Positions 1 to 8,920 are shown, numbered from the stretch's first letter. The stretch: DNA of 27,618 nt from an uncultured Clostridia bacterium (GCA_946618395.1 CAMOLD010000005.1:1-27618); one strand, 5' to 3'. Translations and numbers: made by a program. Notes: generated by a model not told the origin, from the sequence alone.

Positions 1-239
1 CGGATCACTCTGCCAAAATTGAATTTTTCAATGCAATAGGCATATCCCGCAATCAGGGCAATGATGTTGAATGCGCCAAGCAGGAAAACCTTTACCCAAA
101 GGGAAACGCCGTTGCCAAGCACACCCGGAACGCCCAAAACATGCAATAAGACGATCATAAAAACGGCAACAAGACGAAGCAGGTCTACGCCGATGTTCCG
201 TTTGCCGGAGGTTTGCTCAAGGGTCATATTCTTTTCCAT
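1..239 (-). CDS. Acyltransferase family 3 membrane protein, N-terminal part only
   Basis: Only the first 79 codons are present; the gene runs off the left edge. The N-terminus has a short polar head followed by GVDLLRLVAVFMIVLLHV, the typical first membrane helix of the acyltransferase-3 (OafA/NolL-like) family, with the conserved Arg and His of that helix at about residues 20 and 31. A second helix follows (about residues 51-70). Family members move acetyl or other acyl groups onto surface polysaccharides across the membrane. The ATG at 239 is preceded by AGAAAGGAACC, a good ribosome binding site. It lies 42 nt downstream of the nucleotidyltransferase-like gene and appears to belong to the same leftward operon. 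Acyl donor and target sugar cannot be told from this fragment. Confidence 0.8.
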   Translation of the reverse strand, partial: MEKNMTLEQTSGKRNIGVDLLRLVAVFMIVLLHVLGVPGVLGNGVSLWVKVFLLGAFNIIALIAGYAYCIEKFNFGRVI

Positions 240-281
240 ACCAAGGTTCCTTTCTGATTTTGATTTTTTGAGTTTTAGAAT

Positions 282-1502
282 TTATGAAATAGAATCCGCC
301 GGATGATCCGAACGGGTATTTCCGGTTTGAAAAACGGCAAGGCAGTCGTAAAGTTTTTTCCGTTCCCTTGCCGAACGGAGCAGTTTGGAAAGCCGCGTGC
401 GTTTGCCGAATAGAACGCCGAAGCCGTAGGCAACCAGCTCCCAAATTGCAATTGCAGGATAGAGGATGGGAACGCGGTGCAAAACCGGGTGTTTCTCCAT
501 GACCATGCCGTGAAACGCGCCGAATACGCCTTTTTTACGGTTGGAGATTGCCGCGCTGTGGGATCGCCCGCGGTCCTTCATACCGAAATTGCCGAGCGCG
601 AAAATGTCTTCCATCACGCCGGCGCAAAGATCGGTTGAAACGTCCCGGTAAAATTCCGGCTCCGGAGAGCCGAGGTAAACCGCACAGGTTTTGGTCATCA
701 CGGCGGCAAAGGTCAAAAGCCCGGTTTGTTCCAAGAGGGGCAAGAGTTCTTCCTGCCAAAAAGGCTCGTCCTTTGTTTTGGCAACAAAGAAACCCCAGTC
801 CAACAGGTGCCGCAAGCCAAGTCCTTCCTCCAGCATGTGGTGTTGCATGTGCAACAGCAGGATCAAGCCGTGCTGCGCGGGTGCCGGCGCACGGAAAGTC
901 GCGTGCAGATAATCCGAATCCACCGTTTGCAACACCGCGTTTTTTTCAAGAGAGCTGAAATAGGCGCGGATTCGCTCGCCTGCCTTGCCGGTGGGAATAC
1001 CTGGCGGTGCGCGGTGCAGTTCCAAATGGCAAAACGGCTTTTTGAAAACGGTGTGGTGGTCGTTCCCCTCCCCTGCGCTTTGGTAACCGCACGAAAGGAG
1101 CAACTCCGAAACCTCGTTTTGCAAAGACTCGTCCACCAAAAAATCAACGTCACCGAAATCGCGCAAGGCGGGATCGGGATAGTAGGCGGCAGAGGCAAGC
1201 CCCTTGAGAATGAGATAGGGGCGGTTGCCCAGCAGGGCGATCAGCTCGTTTTGCGCCGTTGCAACGTTGCGGTTTCTGCCCATGAACTTGATGGCCTCGC
1301 GGCTCCAATGGGGGTAAAGATCAGCCGGGACGCGGTCCTTGAAGGACTCGCACAAGGAAAAGGTGAGATACCCGACCGCTTGATAAAAGCTCTCGGCAAT
1401 CAAATGCTTCCATTCCTCTTCCGAAAAGTCGGGTGGCGCCGGTGCGTCTTTTCCGAATTGCGAAGCGAGAAGCGAAAGCAAAAACGCTTGCTCTTTTTTC
1501 AA
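282..1502 (-). CDS. Nucleotidyltransferase-like protein (NTP_transf_5 type)
   Basis: A 406-residue soluble protein. Residues 97-123 carry LILKG, then YYPDPALRDFGDVDFLVDE, which is the Lys-Gly plus R-x-x-x-D-x-D-x-LV signature of the uncharacterised nucleotidyltransferase family (PF14907). The presumed metal-binding acidic residues are D118 and D120. The middle of the protein is helical with several His residues (LLLHMQHHML), and the C-terminus is basic. The start is TTG at 1502, chosen because GGGGAGGTGG lies 7 nt upstream and no ATG fits better. Relatives are often found in surface polysaccharide and glycopeptide gene clusters, but the substrate is not established. Here it sits between the CapE-like gene and an acyltransferase; a role in transferring a nucleotide or phosphoryl group to a glycan precursor is only an inference. 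Confidence 0.72.
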   Translation of the reverse strand: MKKEQAFLLSLLASQFGKDAPAPPDFSEEEWKHLIAESFYQAVGYLTFSLCESFKDRVPADLYPHWSREAIKFMGRNRNVATAQNELIALLGNRPYLILKGLASAAYYPDPALRDFGDVDFLVDESLQNEVSELLLSCGYQSAGEGNDHHTVFKKPFCHLELHRAPPGIPTGKAGERIRAYFSSLEKNAVLQTVDSDYLHATFRAPAPAQHGLILLLHMQHHMLEEGLGLRHLLDWGFFVAKTKDEPFWQEELLPLLEQTGLLTFAAVMTKTCAVYLGSPEPEFYRDVSTDLCAGVMEDIFALGNFGMKDRGRSHSAAISNRKKGVFGAFHGMVMEKHPVLHRVPILYPAIAIWELVAYGFGVLFGKRTRLSKLLRSARERKKLYDCLAVFQTGNTRSDHPADSIS

Positions 1503-1540
1503 CTTGCCACCTCCCCTTCCGATTTGATCAATTTGTTTTC

Positions 1541-2581
1541 TTACTGTTTTGCCAGCTCCTCGCGGATATACGAGAGGGTGAGCAGTTTTTCCTTGACCTG
1601 CTCCACCGAAAGCAGCTCGGTGTTGTTGGAGTTAAACTCGGTCAGCGGGTTGCGGTCGCGGTTGCCCTCGCTGAAATATTTGTCGTAGTTCAATCCGCGC
1701 TTATCGCAGGGAACGCGGTAGAAGTTGCCCATGTCAATGGCGTGGGCGCACTCCTCGTTGGTCAAAAGGGTTTCATACATCTTTTCGCCGTGGCGAATGC
1801 CGATGACCTTGATGTCCTCTTTCTTGCCGCCGAAGAGCTCGCAAACGGCTTCCGCCTGTGTTCCGATGGTGCAGGCAGGCGCTTTTTGCACCAAGATATC
1901 GCCGCTGGTGCCATGCTCAAAGGCGAACAGGACCAGGTCCACCGCCTCGTCCAGCGACATGATGAAGCGGGTCATGGTCGGGTCGGTGATGGTGATAGGG
2001 TTGCCCGCGCGGATCTGGTCGATCCAAAGCGGAATGACGCTGCCGCGGGAACACATGACGTTGCCGTAACGGGTGCAACAGATCTTGGTCTTTTCGGGGC
2101 TGACTGTGCGGGATTTGGCAACGATGACCTTTTCCATCATGGCTTTGCTGGTGCCCATGGCGTTGACCGGATAGGCGGCTTTGTCGGTGGAAAGGCAGAT
2201 CACGGTTTTGACGCCCTCCTCAATGGCGGCGGTCAGCACGTTCTCGGTGCCCAGCACGTTGGTTTTGACAGCCTCGATGGGAAAGAACTCGCAGGAAGGG
2301 ACCTGTTTGAGCGCGGCGGCATGGAAAATGTAGTCCACCCCGTGCATGGCGTTCTTGACGCTGGCAATGTCGCGGACGTCGCCGATGTAGAATTTGATCT
2401 TTTCGGCAACCTCGGGCATTTTTGCCTGAAATTCGTGGCGCATGTCATCCTGCTTCTTCTCGTCACGCGAAAAGACGCGGATCTCGCCAATGTCGGTTTT
2501 GAGAAAACGGTTCAGCACGGCGTTACCAAAGCTTCCCGTTCCCCCGGTGATCATAAGTGTTTTGCCTGTGAAAAGTGACAT
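1541..2581 (-). CDS. capE: CapE/FnlA-type UDP-GlcNAc 4,6-dehydratase/5-epimerase
   Basis: 346 residues, extended short-chain dehydrogenase/reductase. The NAD(P)-binding GGTGSFG is at residues 13-19, and the family block LSTDKAAYPVNAMGTSK at 130-146. In the position of the usual catalytic Tyr (YxxxK) there is Met142, with Lys146 following. This Met-for-Tyr change marks the CapE/FnlA subgroup, which makes the 2-acetamido-2,6-dideoxy-4-hexulose precursor of UDP-L-FucNAc and related L-sugars, and separates it from PseB. The later motifs FIMSLDEAVDLV and GIRHGEKMYETL are also typical of the subgroup. AAGGAG precedes the ATG at 2581. The partner enzymes CapF and CapG are not in the window, so the final sugar is uncertain. 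The cytoplasmic product would feed the glycosyltransferases of this operon. Confidence 0.88.
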   Translation of the reverse strand: MSLFTGKTLMITGGTGSFGNAVLNRFLKTDIGEIRVFSRDEKKQDDMRHEFQAKMPEVAEKIKFYIGDVRDIASVKNAMHGVDYIFHAAALKQVPSCEFFPIEAVKTNVLGTENVLTAAIEEGVKTVICLSTDKAAYPVNAMGTSKAMMEKVIVAKSRTVSPEKTKICCTRYGNVMCSRGSVIPLWIDQIRAGNPITITDPTMTRFIMSLDEAVDLVLFAFEHGTSGDILVQKAPACTIGTQAEAVCELFGGKKEDIKVIGIRHGEKMYETLLTNEECAHAIDMGNFYRVPCDKRGLNYDKYFSEGNRDRNPLTEFNSNNTELLSVEQVKEKLLTLSYIREELAKQ

Positions 2582-2629
2582 TTTGAAAAACTCCTTAAAA
2601 TTTATAAAAATATCGTTAAAAAATAATAT

Positions 2630-3436
2630 TTATCTGCAAAGGCGCAAGTACAACTTGTAGAACCGCGCCAGTTTGAAATGCTTTCCGTCAAGCAACAAAT
2701 CAAGCAAAATTCTTCTGTTTTCTTTTTTACTGTATTTCCATGGTTTCGGCCAGCCGATAAAATGGATCACGAAAACGTCCTTTGCCATAAGGTGCTTGTC
2801 CTTTTCGTAGGTGGGCAGGCAGGGCCACAAAACGTTATATTTTTGATCCAGCCAAAGCTCTTTGGAAGAGCCCCAATCGCACAGCGTATCGTTCAAAACA
2901 TCCTGGTCGCCCACCATCAGCCCCGCGGCGTTGCGCCGGCGAACGGTGGAGCCGATATTTCGGCAGAGTTTTGCAAACAGCTCCATATCGGGTTTCAAGA
3001 CGAACAGGCCCGAATTGAAACGGAAACTTTCCGCATACGGCGCCTTGATGTTTTCTACGTCTTGCACGGCCGAGCCGGACGGACGCTCAAACAAATGATC
3101 CAGGTTTTTGCAAATCAGCATGTCGCAATCAACAGCAACCACTTTATCGTATTCCACGAGCGAGGCCACCGAAAGCTTAAAAAAAGTTTCTTTCCAATGG
3201 TCAAAGGTTTTCAGCTCGTCGGGCAGCTCGATCATCGGTCGGGTGCAGATCACGGCGTTTTGCAACAGCCTGTTGCTTTTGAGCCGCTCGTGCAGCGCGG
3301 GGTTATCGTTCGGAATGCAAACCACCAACGGATATTGGGATTTGACTCGTTTCAGCGAGCGCACCAGCGCAAACAGCCCGGGCAGATAATCGGGCTTCGT
3401 TACAAAGGTTACATAACAGTATCGATCCGTATTCAT
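2630..3436 (-). CDS. Glycosyltransferase family 8 (glycogenin-like)
   Basis: 268 residues, the size of a single GT-A domain. The metal- and nucleotide-binding DxD motif is D103-C-D105 within VVAVDCDMLI. Residues 140-149 read FNSGLFVLKP, followed by GDQDVLND and, near the C-terminus, HFIGWPKPW, the conserved GT8 sequence of motifs ending in the His that binds the metal ion. GT8 enzymes are retaining transferases that use UDP-Gal, UDP-Glc or UDP-GlcNAc. The start at 3436 has GGGAGGACGC in front of it. The gene is 18 nt downstream of the Wzt gene and 48 nt upstream of the CapE-like gene, so it is part of the same transcript. Donor and acceptor sugars are not predictable from the sequence. Confidence 0.88.
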   Translation of the reverse strand: MNTDRYCYVTFVTKPDYLPGLFALVRSLKRVKSQYPLVVCIPNDNPALHERLKSNRLLQNAVICTRPMIELPDELKTFDHWKETFFKLSVASLVEYDKVVAVDCDMLICKNLDHLFERPSGSAVQDVENIKAPYAESFRFNSGLFVLKPDMELFAKLCRNIGSTVRRRNAAGLMVGDQDVLNDTLCDWGSSKELWLDQKYNVLWPCLPTYEKDKHLMAKDVFVIHFIGWPKPWKYSKKENRRILLDLLLDGKHFKLARFYKLYLRLCR

Positions 3437-3454
3437 GCGTCCTCCCGTGACCCG

Positions 3455-4771
3455 TTATTCTGCCGAAGACCGATCTTCGCGTTCATCCATTTTGCCCACC
3501 TCGAGCTTTTCCGAAACGATATGCCCCCAAAGCGAATGGTTCCATCCCCTGCCGAAGTTAAATTTGGGGCTTTCCGTTACCTCAAAGTTGATCACGTTTT
3601 TCACGATCATATCGTGAAATTTCGTATCGGCAAAATCGGAGGCCTCGTAGGAGCAAAGATCCATGGTATATTTTCCTGGCGCAAAATGGGAAATGTCCAC
3701 CGAAAAAACAAGTTTGCCCTGCTCCGTCTGTTCTATGTTAAAGCGCTCGCTCGTCGTCATGGAAACGGGCGACTGATCGTAAAAATAAAAGACCATGGAA
3801 AAAGCCATATTTTCGATCGCTTTTTTGCACCGGTAGGTCACGACCATCTCCATCTTTTCCCCGCAAGTATAAACGGGAACGTTCAATCGGCTTTTCATTT
3901 CAAGCGATTCAAAAATAAAATCGGGATTCTTGATAAATTTGTTTTTGTGATCCTTATGAAACACAATGGCGTTTTGCGCGACCATCTTGTTGCCCAAATA
4001 GCGATCGATCCCTTCCGAAACGTCGCCGTTAAAAACGATCTTGCCATGATCCATAACAATGCAACGGTTGCAGAGCTGGCGAATGGTGTTCATATTGTGG
4101 GAAACATATAGGATGGTTCTGCCCTCATCCTGCGATACCTGACTCATTTTTTCCAGGCATTTTTTCTGGAAAGCCACGTCGCCGACGGCAAGGACTTCAT
4201 CCATGATCAAAATTTCCGAATCCAGGTGCGAGGCAACGGCAAACGCCAGTTTGACATACATACCAGAAGAATACCGTTTGACCGGTGTGTCAATAAACTG
4301 GGCGCACTCGGAAAACTCAATGATTTTGTCGATCTTGCTGTCAATTTCGGCTTTGGTCATACCGAGGATGGCACCGTTGAGGTAAACGTTCTCCCGACCG
4401 GTCAATTCCCCATTGAAACCGGTGCCCACTTCCAGCATACTGGAAATGCGGCCATCCAGCTTGATCTCGCCTTCGGTTGGTCCGGTGACGCGGGAGAGCA
4501 GCTTGAGCAGGGTGGATTTGCCCGCGCCGTTGTGGCCGATGATGCCCACGCGCTCGCCCTTGTAAACGGTCAGGTCAATGCCGTCCAACGCCATAAAGGT
4601 CTCGTTTTTGCCATACACCTTGGATCCAATCTTGGAATTGGGATCCTCCTTATGCCGCACACGCGCCCACCAGCTTTGCAGGTCGCCGCGCAGCGTGCCG
4701 CCGCCGATGGTCCCCAACCGGTAGCGCTTTTTTAAACCTGTAATTTGTATTGCAATATCTTTTTCTTCCAT
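3455..4771 (-). CDS. wzt: Polysaccharide ABC exporter ATPase with C-terminal glycan-binding domain (Wzt)
   Basis: 438 residues. The nucleotide-binding domain (about 1-250) has Walker A GHNGAGKST at 79-87, signature YSSGM at 167-171, Walker B ILIMDE at 187-192 and the switch His at 225. About 180 further residues (260-438) form a beta-rich domain with the look of the Wzt C-terminal carbohydrate-binding domain, which in E. coli O8/O9a recognises the finished non-reducing end of the glycan. The ATG at 4771 is chosen because GGGGAGAT lies 7 nt upstream; the open frame extends 40 codons further upstream into the permease gene without a ribosome binding site. It starts 17 nt after the permease stop codon. 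With Wzm it would export lipid-linked glycan across the membrane. No chain-terminating methyltransferase or kinase (WbdD type) is visible nearby. Confidence 0.93.
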   Translation of the reverse strand: MEEKDIAIQITGLKKRYRLGTIGGGTLRGDLQSWWARVRHKEDPNSKIGSKVYGKNETFMALDGIDLTVYKGERVGIIGHNGAGKSTLLKLLSRVTGPTEGEIKLDGRISSMLEVGTGFNGELTGRENVYLNGAILGMTKAEIDSKIDKIIEFSECAQFIDTPVKRYSSGMYVKLAFAVASHLDSEILIMDEVLAVGDVAFQKKCLEKMSQVSQDEGRTILYVSHNMNTIRQLCNRCIVMDHGKIVFNGDVSEGIDRYLGNKMVAQNAIVFHKDHKNKFIKNPDFIFESLEMKSRLNVPVYTCGEKMEMVVTYRCKKAIENMAFSMVFYFYDQSPVSMTTSERFNIEQTEQGKLVFSVDISHFAPGKYTMDLCSYEASDFADTKFHDMIVKNVINFEVTESPKFNFGRGWNHSLWGHIVSEKLEVGKMDEREDRSSAE

Positions 4772-4788
4772 TGATGTATCTCCCCTGA

Positions 4789-5637
4789 TCAGACTGTATC
4801 CATAAAGTTCTTTTCGATTTTGTTGAAGATGACAATTCCCAAAAACAACACCGCAAAGGTGGTAGCCCAGCTGATGCCCCAATAGAGCCACGGGGTGGAA
4901 CCGGCTCCCAGCCAGCCGTATTTGAAGAGCTCCACAATTGGGGAGACCGGATTAATCATCGTTGCCGTATAAAGCCCACCGTTGCCAATGGTGTTGGAGC
5001 TGTAAACAACCGGCGTAACATACATCCAAAGCTGCACGCCAAAGCCGACCAGCACTTGCAGGTCACGGTATTTGGTGGTGAGCGAGGAGATGATGATGCC
5101 AAAGCCCAAGCCCAGCAGGGCAAGCTGAATGATCAGCACCGGCGTCAGCGCGGCAACCCATGTGACCGTAAAGTTCTCGTTGGGGAGAAAGAAGAACACC
5201 AGCGCACACACACCGAAAATACCAAACTGAATGAAGAAATTGAACATTTGCGTAATCGCAGTTGCAATCGGCGTGGTCAAACGCGGGAAATAAACCTTGC
5301 CGAACACGCCCGCATTGGCAACGAAGGTATTGGAGGTTGCCGTCAGCGCGCCGGAGAACAACCCCCAGGTGATAGAGCCCGCTAAATAGAACAAGAACTG
5401 CGGAACACCATCGGTGGAAAGGCCGGCAATGTTGCCAAACACCAGCGTGTGAATGACCGACGCCATCAAGGGCTGGATAATGAACCAAGCCGGTCCCAAA
5501 ATTGTTTGCTTATAGCGCGTCTTAAAATCTCTGGTTACAAATAGCCAAATCAGGTCACGGTATTTGAAGGTTTCCTTCAAATTCAATTCGAAAACTTTTT
5601 TCTTCGGCTTGATCTCAGCCGTCCATTTCTTTTCCAT
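4789..5637 (-). CDS. wzm: Polysaccharide ABC exporter permease (Wzm, ABC-2 family)
   Basis: 282 residues. The N-terminal cytoplasmic part contains YRDLIWLFVTRDFKTRYKQT and the following segment reads LGPAWFIIQPL, the amphipathic entry and first helix typical of TagG/Wzm/RfbA permeases. About six hydrophobic segments follow, with the characteristic late block LWMYVTPVVYSS and the loop NPVSPIVELFKYGWLG. These permeases form a dimer that extrudes undecaprenyl-linked glycans, driven by the Wzt ATPase encoded directly downstream. GGAGAG stands in front of the ATG at 5637. The 87-nt gap to the preceding GT2 gene is AT-rich and shows no clear terminator or promoter. Confidence 0.94.
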   Translation of the reverse strand: MEKKWTAEIKPKKKVFELNLKETFKYRDLIWLFVTRDFKTRYKQTILGPAWFIIQPLMASVIHTLVFGNIAGLSTDGVPQFLFYLAGSITWGLFSGALTATSNTFVANAGVFGKVYFPRLTTPIATAITQMFNFFIQFGIFGVCALVFFFLPNENFTVTWVAALTPVLIIQLALLGLGFGIIISSLTTKYRDLQVLVGFGVQLWMYVTPVVYSSNTIGNGGLYTATMINPVSPIVELFKYGWLGAGSTPWLYWGISWATTFAVLFLGIVIFNKIEKNFMDTV

Positions 5638-5724
5638 GGTTTCTCTCCAAAAAATAATGTGTTAATAAATTCTGTCATGAAAAATTCGATAAAAACATAT
5701 TGCATATGGTGAAAAGTGAAATAG

Positions 5725-6714
5725 TTAAACCCATCTCAACGAAATCCGATAAAGCAAAGGCGTCAGAAAAAACAAAATTTTTCTTTCATCTTGAGTTAGT
5801 GCTTTCTTGTTTTGCTTTAAATAACGAAGCGTATCGCGAATTACATGAGTCCTTAAAAACTCCCGCTTTTGATGTGACGAAACAAACTCGTTCTTTAAAT
5901 ACCATAATGTCTCATAGAAAAAATGTTTCTTAAAAGAAAAATATTGCGAAGAATCTTTTGAAAACACACCATACTCATCGTTCATTGAAAGAAGAAGCTC
6001 ATGAACTTTTTTCAAATCATATGAATAGTCTCTTTTGCGATAGGGAATTGCTCCCGAAATAAAATATCGATAAAAAGGATGGCCCAAGGCAAGTGCCGTT
6101 TCTGCATAATTGGCGTAAGTTAGAGAAAAAGCCAAATCCTCTCCATATTTTTGCCGTTCGTCAAAGAGCAATTGATTTTTTTCAATTAATTCCCGTTTGA
6201 AAAGTTTTCCCCAAACAGTCGGTAGCCCTTGCCCATTATAGGTAAAAATATTAGATAGGAAAACTTTTTGAAGTTCTGGCCGGCTTGCCATTTGGTTATG
6301 GGGAAAATTACACTCTTTCGTTTGGATAGAATCCTTTTCAATTGCAATATAGTCTGCAAGCAAGAAATCGCATTCCCTCGCCAAAGCAATCTCAAAAACC
6401 TTTTCCAAAGCTTCTCGATCTATTGTATCGTCAGCATCTAAAAAGCAAATATATTTCCCCTTAGCAATTAAGAGTCCCGCATTTCTCGCTTTTGAAACAC
6501 CACCGTTTGCTTGAGAAATCACTTTTGCATTCTGGACCCCATTGAGGCTTCTTTGAGCGACCAATGCGGTTTGATCGTTAGAGCCATCATCAATTACAAG
6601 AACCTCAACAGATGTTTCGAAATGATCCTTTAATTGCAGACTTTCCAAGCACTGACCAATCGTTTGCTCGGCGTTGTAGGCCGGTATGATAATGGAACAA
6701 AACGGACAAGCCAT
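5725..6714 (-). CDS. Glycosyltransferase family 2
   Basis: 329 residues. The GT-A nucleotide-binding start is CSIIIPAYNAEQTIGQCLESL; the conserved acidic motifs are VLVIDDGSNDQT and FLDADDT (the DxD equivalent). ANGGVSKARNAG between them is diagnostic of family 2. A later KYGEDLAFSL (the ED motif) probably supplies the catalytic base. The start overlaps the stop of the preceding gene in the form TAATG, with AAAGGAG upstream, so the two are translationally coupled. It resembles the GT2 at 10939-11970 along its whole length, including the YGxF segment in the second half, which suggests paralogy. The gene is clearly richer in A+T than the exporter and dehydratase genes: bases 6301-6360 are 35% G+C by hand count. 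Confidence 0.9.
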   Translation of the reverse strand: MACPFCSIIIPAYNAEQTIGQCLESLQLKDHFETSVEVLVIDDGSNDQTALVAQRSLNGVQNAKVISQANGGVSKARNAGLLIAKGKYICFLDADDTIDREALEKVFEIALARECDFLLADYIAIEKDSIQTKECNFPHNQMASRPELQKVFLSNIFTYNGQGLPTVWGKLFKRELIEKNQLLFDERQKYGEDLAFSLTYANYAETALALGHPFYRYFISGAIPYRKRDYSYDLKKVHELLLSMNDEYGVFSKDSSQYFSFKKHFFYETLWYLKNEFVSSHQKREFLRTHVIRDTLRYLKQNKKALTQDERKILFFLTPLLYRISLRWV

Positions 6715-7781
6715 TATCGTTTCTCCTTTCTCTTGCGATAAAAGGATTTAACAAAGGGCGGAACAAAACGATATATCCAGCCTTTTATTCTACTGCCGGT
6801 TTGCCGAACAGAAAGCAAGAAGCGTAATGGAGCTCTTTTAAAAAGCAGTACAACTTCCTTTTCATATGTGATTTTTACACTGGTTCTTTTATATGCTGTC
6901 CGAAAGCGCTCATTGTTAGAAATTTTCTTAAAAAAACGTTTATAAACCCAAAAGTGCAAGCGGCGATTTTGGGCAAAAGAAGCGGCACTCCAATATGCAG
7001 ATAGAACGAAACGATGATCAAGTTCTTCCTGCATTTTATCGGTTAAAACACCCATTTTCGCCGTTTTTTCAATTAAATAATGATCCAACGCCAATCGACG
7101 TTCAAAAGTTTCAAACACAAATGAGCGAGAAGTAGATTGCTGGTAAGTGATGTAGTTATAAACGCATTTATCAATAACTGAAATTTTTTGACATTTGCTC
7201 ACTACCTCAAAGTTAAAAACAGTATCATCTGCCCCGGTTTTTTTAAAATCGGTAAATCGGATTTGATTGGATTCCACAACTTTGCGGCGATAAAACTTTG
7301 CAACATGGTAGTTTAATGCCCTGCAACTCAATAATTGAGGCAGTTCTTCAGTAAAATCCTTTTTGACAATCATACGACTTCCGCCAAATTCAAGACTGCT
7401 ATACGGCAAAAGCGTTTTCTCTGAAAGATATTTTAACCCGGCAATTGCTAAATCGCAGTTGCATGCACCGTCAGATAGCGTTTCTAAATAATCCGGATCG
7501 ATAAAGTCATCACTGTCAACAAAAGAAAGATACTCGCCTTTTGCATTGTCTATGCCCAAATTTTTTGCGCTTGCAACGCCGCCGTTTTCTTTGTGAAAAA
7601 CACGAATTCGTTCATCCTTTGCTGCATATTCGTCACAAATCTTGCCACAATTATCCGGGCTACCGTCATCAATAAGAATAAGCTCAAAATCTTTGAAAGT
7701 TTGATCTAAAATGGAATTGATACAACGCTCTACCTTGTCTTCTGTTTTATAGACCGGTACAATAAGGCTTACTGTCGGCAT
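6714..7781 (-). CDS. Glycosyltransferase family 2
   Basis: 355 residues starting MPTVSLIVPVYKTEDKVERC. Family 2 motifs are LILIDDGSPDNCG, ENGGVASAKNLG and FVDSDDF. After the catalytic half there is a C-terminal half of about 200 residues, ending in a basic, aromatic tail (RIKGWIYRFVPPFVKSFYRK) that may touch the membrane. The ATG at 7781 is chosen because AAGGAGGGG lies just before it; an ATG five codons upstream overlaps the previous stop codon (ATGA) but has no ribosome binding site of its own. The stop codon overlaps the next GT2 start by one base. Like its downstream neighbour it is A+T-rich. It probably adds one sugar from a UDP-sugar; the specific sugar is unknown. Confidence 0.9.
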   Translation of the reverse strand: MPTVSLIVPVYKTEDKVERCINSILDQTFKDFELILIDDGSPDNCGKICDEYAAKDERIRVFHKENGGVASAKNLGIDNAKGEYLSFVDSDDFIDPDYLETLSDGACNCDLAIAGLKYLSEKTLLPYSSLEFGGSRMIVKKDFTEELPQLLSCRALNYHVAKFYRRKVVESNQIRFTDFKKTGADDTVFNFEVVSKCQKISVIDKCVYNYITYQQSTSRSFVFETFERRLALDHYLIEKTAKMGVLTDKMQEELDHRFVLSAYWSAASFAQNRRLHFWVYKRFFKKISNNERFRTAYKRTSVKITYEKEVVLLFKRAPLRFLLSVRQTGSRIKGWIYRFVPPFVKSFYRKRKEKR

Positions 7782-7792
7782 TTTCCCCTCCT

Positions 7793-8920
7793 TCATTCAA
7801 ATAGCGCAATAACTTGTTTTACAATCTCGTCCGCATCAAAAAACGCGGCGCGTTCTTGCGTCTTGTTTTTATATTCTTTTAATTGGTCAGGGGCTTCCAA
7901 CAGTTCTTTAATGCCCCGGTAAAGCCCTTCCTCGCTGTTCTCGCAAATCATGCCGTATTTGCCGCCGTCCAGAATTTCGGTGGGCCCGGTGCAATCCGTG
8001 CTCAGCACCGGAACACCGAGAATCAACGCCTCGGCAACCGTCAGGTTAAAGCCCTCGTAACGCGAGGAGCAAATATAAAGGTCAGCCTGCCTCATATACG
8101 GGTAGGGGTTTGGCTGAGCGCCAAAAAAGCGAATGTTCTCATCGCCCGCGGCAAGCTCGCGCAGGTTTTTTTCCTCTTCCCCGCCGCCAACCAGCCAAAG
8201 GGCAAGGTCGTTGCCTTCCGCATGTAGGCGCTTCACGGCACCAATCAAACGATCGTAGCCCTTTTGCGTATTCAATCGCCCGGCGGAAACAAGTGTAAAT
8301 TTTTCTTTTCGGGCATTGCAAGACTGCTTGCCCATTTCAACAATCCTTTCAATGGGCTGCAAATTGTAAATTCGGATTGTTTTTTCGGAATGCCCAATGA
8401 CCTCTTCAAAGCTCTGTTTGGCACGATCCGAAACACAAACGATGCGGTCGTATTTCCCATAGGCTTTTTGGACCGCTGCCATACTTTTAAAATTGTTGGC
8501 AATGCCGCCGCACTGGTGGAAATCGTTGTGTACCCAGGCAAGCTTGACCGACCGGGGATTGGTGGAGCCGCTGATGATTTTGACAGACAGCCCGCGGAAA
8601 AAGCCGATTTCCACATCAAATTTTTCTTTTCCAACATAGTATCGGTATAATTTTTTTGCGCTGGCGCGGGTTTCCCACATTCCATCGTCGTAAAGCTTGT
8701 GACGAATATAGGGAATGCGTCCGCCGATCGGGTGCGGTTTGTAGGGCTTGTAGCGGTAATGCACCTTAGGTGAAAGCTCGCCTTTCAGATCGGCTTGCGG
8801 GTTCAGTGTCAGAATGGTGACGTCATGCCCCGTCTCGGCCAGCGCGTTGGCAAGATTGACCTGCACACGCTCCAAACCGCCAATGGCAAGCCAGGGGAGG
8901 ACAAACAGAATTTTTTTCAT
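7793..8920 (-). CDS. Glycosyltransferase family 4
   Basis: 375 residues with a GT-B fold. The N-terminal domain opens KKILFVLPWLAIGGLERVQVNLA, where the GGLERV loop is the acceptor-side glycine loop of family 4. The C-terminal domain has LVSAGRLNTQKGYDRLI at about 210-226 and SSRYEGFNLTVAEALILGVPV, containing the E-x7-E signature of retaining GT4 enzymes, followed by TDCTGPTEIL. AAAGGAGG is positioned 8 nt before the ATG at 8920. The gene lies 30 nt after the hexapeptide acetyltransferase gene and 11 nt before the start of the following GT2 gene. The role is transfer of a sugar onto the growing lipid-linked oligosaccharide in the cytoplasm; donor and linkage are not predictable. Confidence 0.92.
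   Translation of the reverse strand: MKKILFVLPWLAIGGLERVQVNLANALAETGHDVTILTLNPQADLKGELSPKVHYRYKPYKPHPIGGRIPYIRHKLYDDGMWETRASAKKLYRYYVGKEKFDVEIGFFRGLSVKIISGSTNPRSVKLAWVHNDFHQCGGIANNFKSMAAVQKAYGKYDRIVCVSDRAKQSFEEVIGHSEKTIRIYNLQPIERIVEMGKQSCNARKEKFTLVSAGRLNTQKGYDRLIGAVKRLHAEGNDLALWLVGGGEEEKNLRELAAGDENIRFFGAQPNPYPYMRQADLYICSSRYEGFNLTVAEALILGVPVLSTDCTGPTEILDGGKYGMICENSEEGLYRGIKELLEAPDQLKEYKNKTQERAAFFDADEIVKQVIALFE

Noticed and set aside
726..4111. Plus-strand open frames of 320 to 477 codons
   Set aside because: They lie opposite the well-supported nucleotidyltransferase, CapE-like, GT8 and Wzt genes, show no family motifs and no ribosome binding sites, and reflect the codon structure of the true strand.
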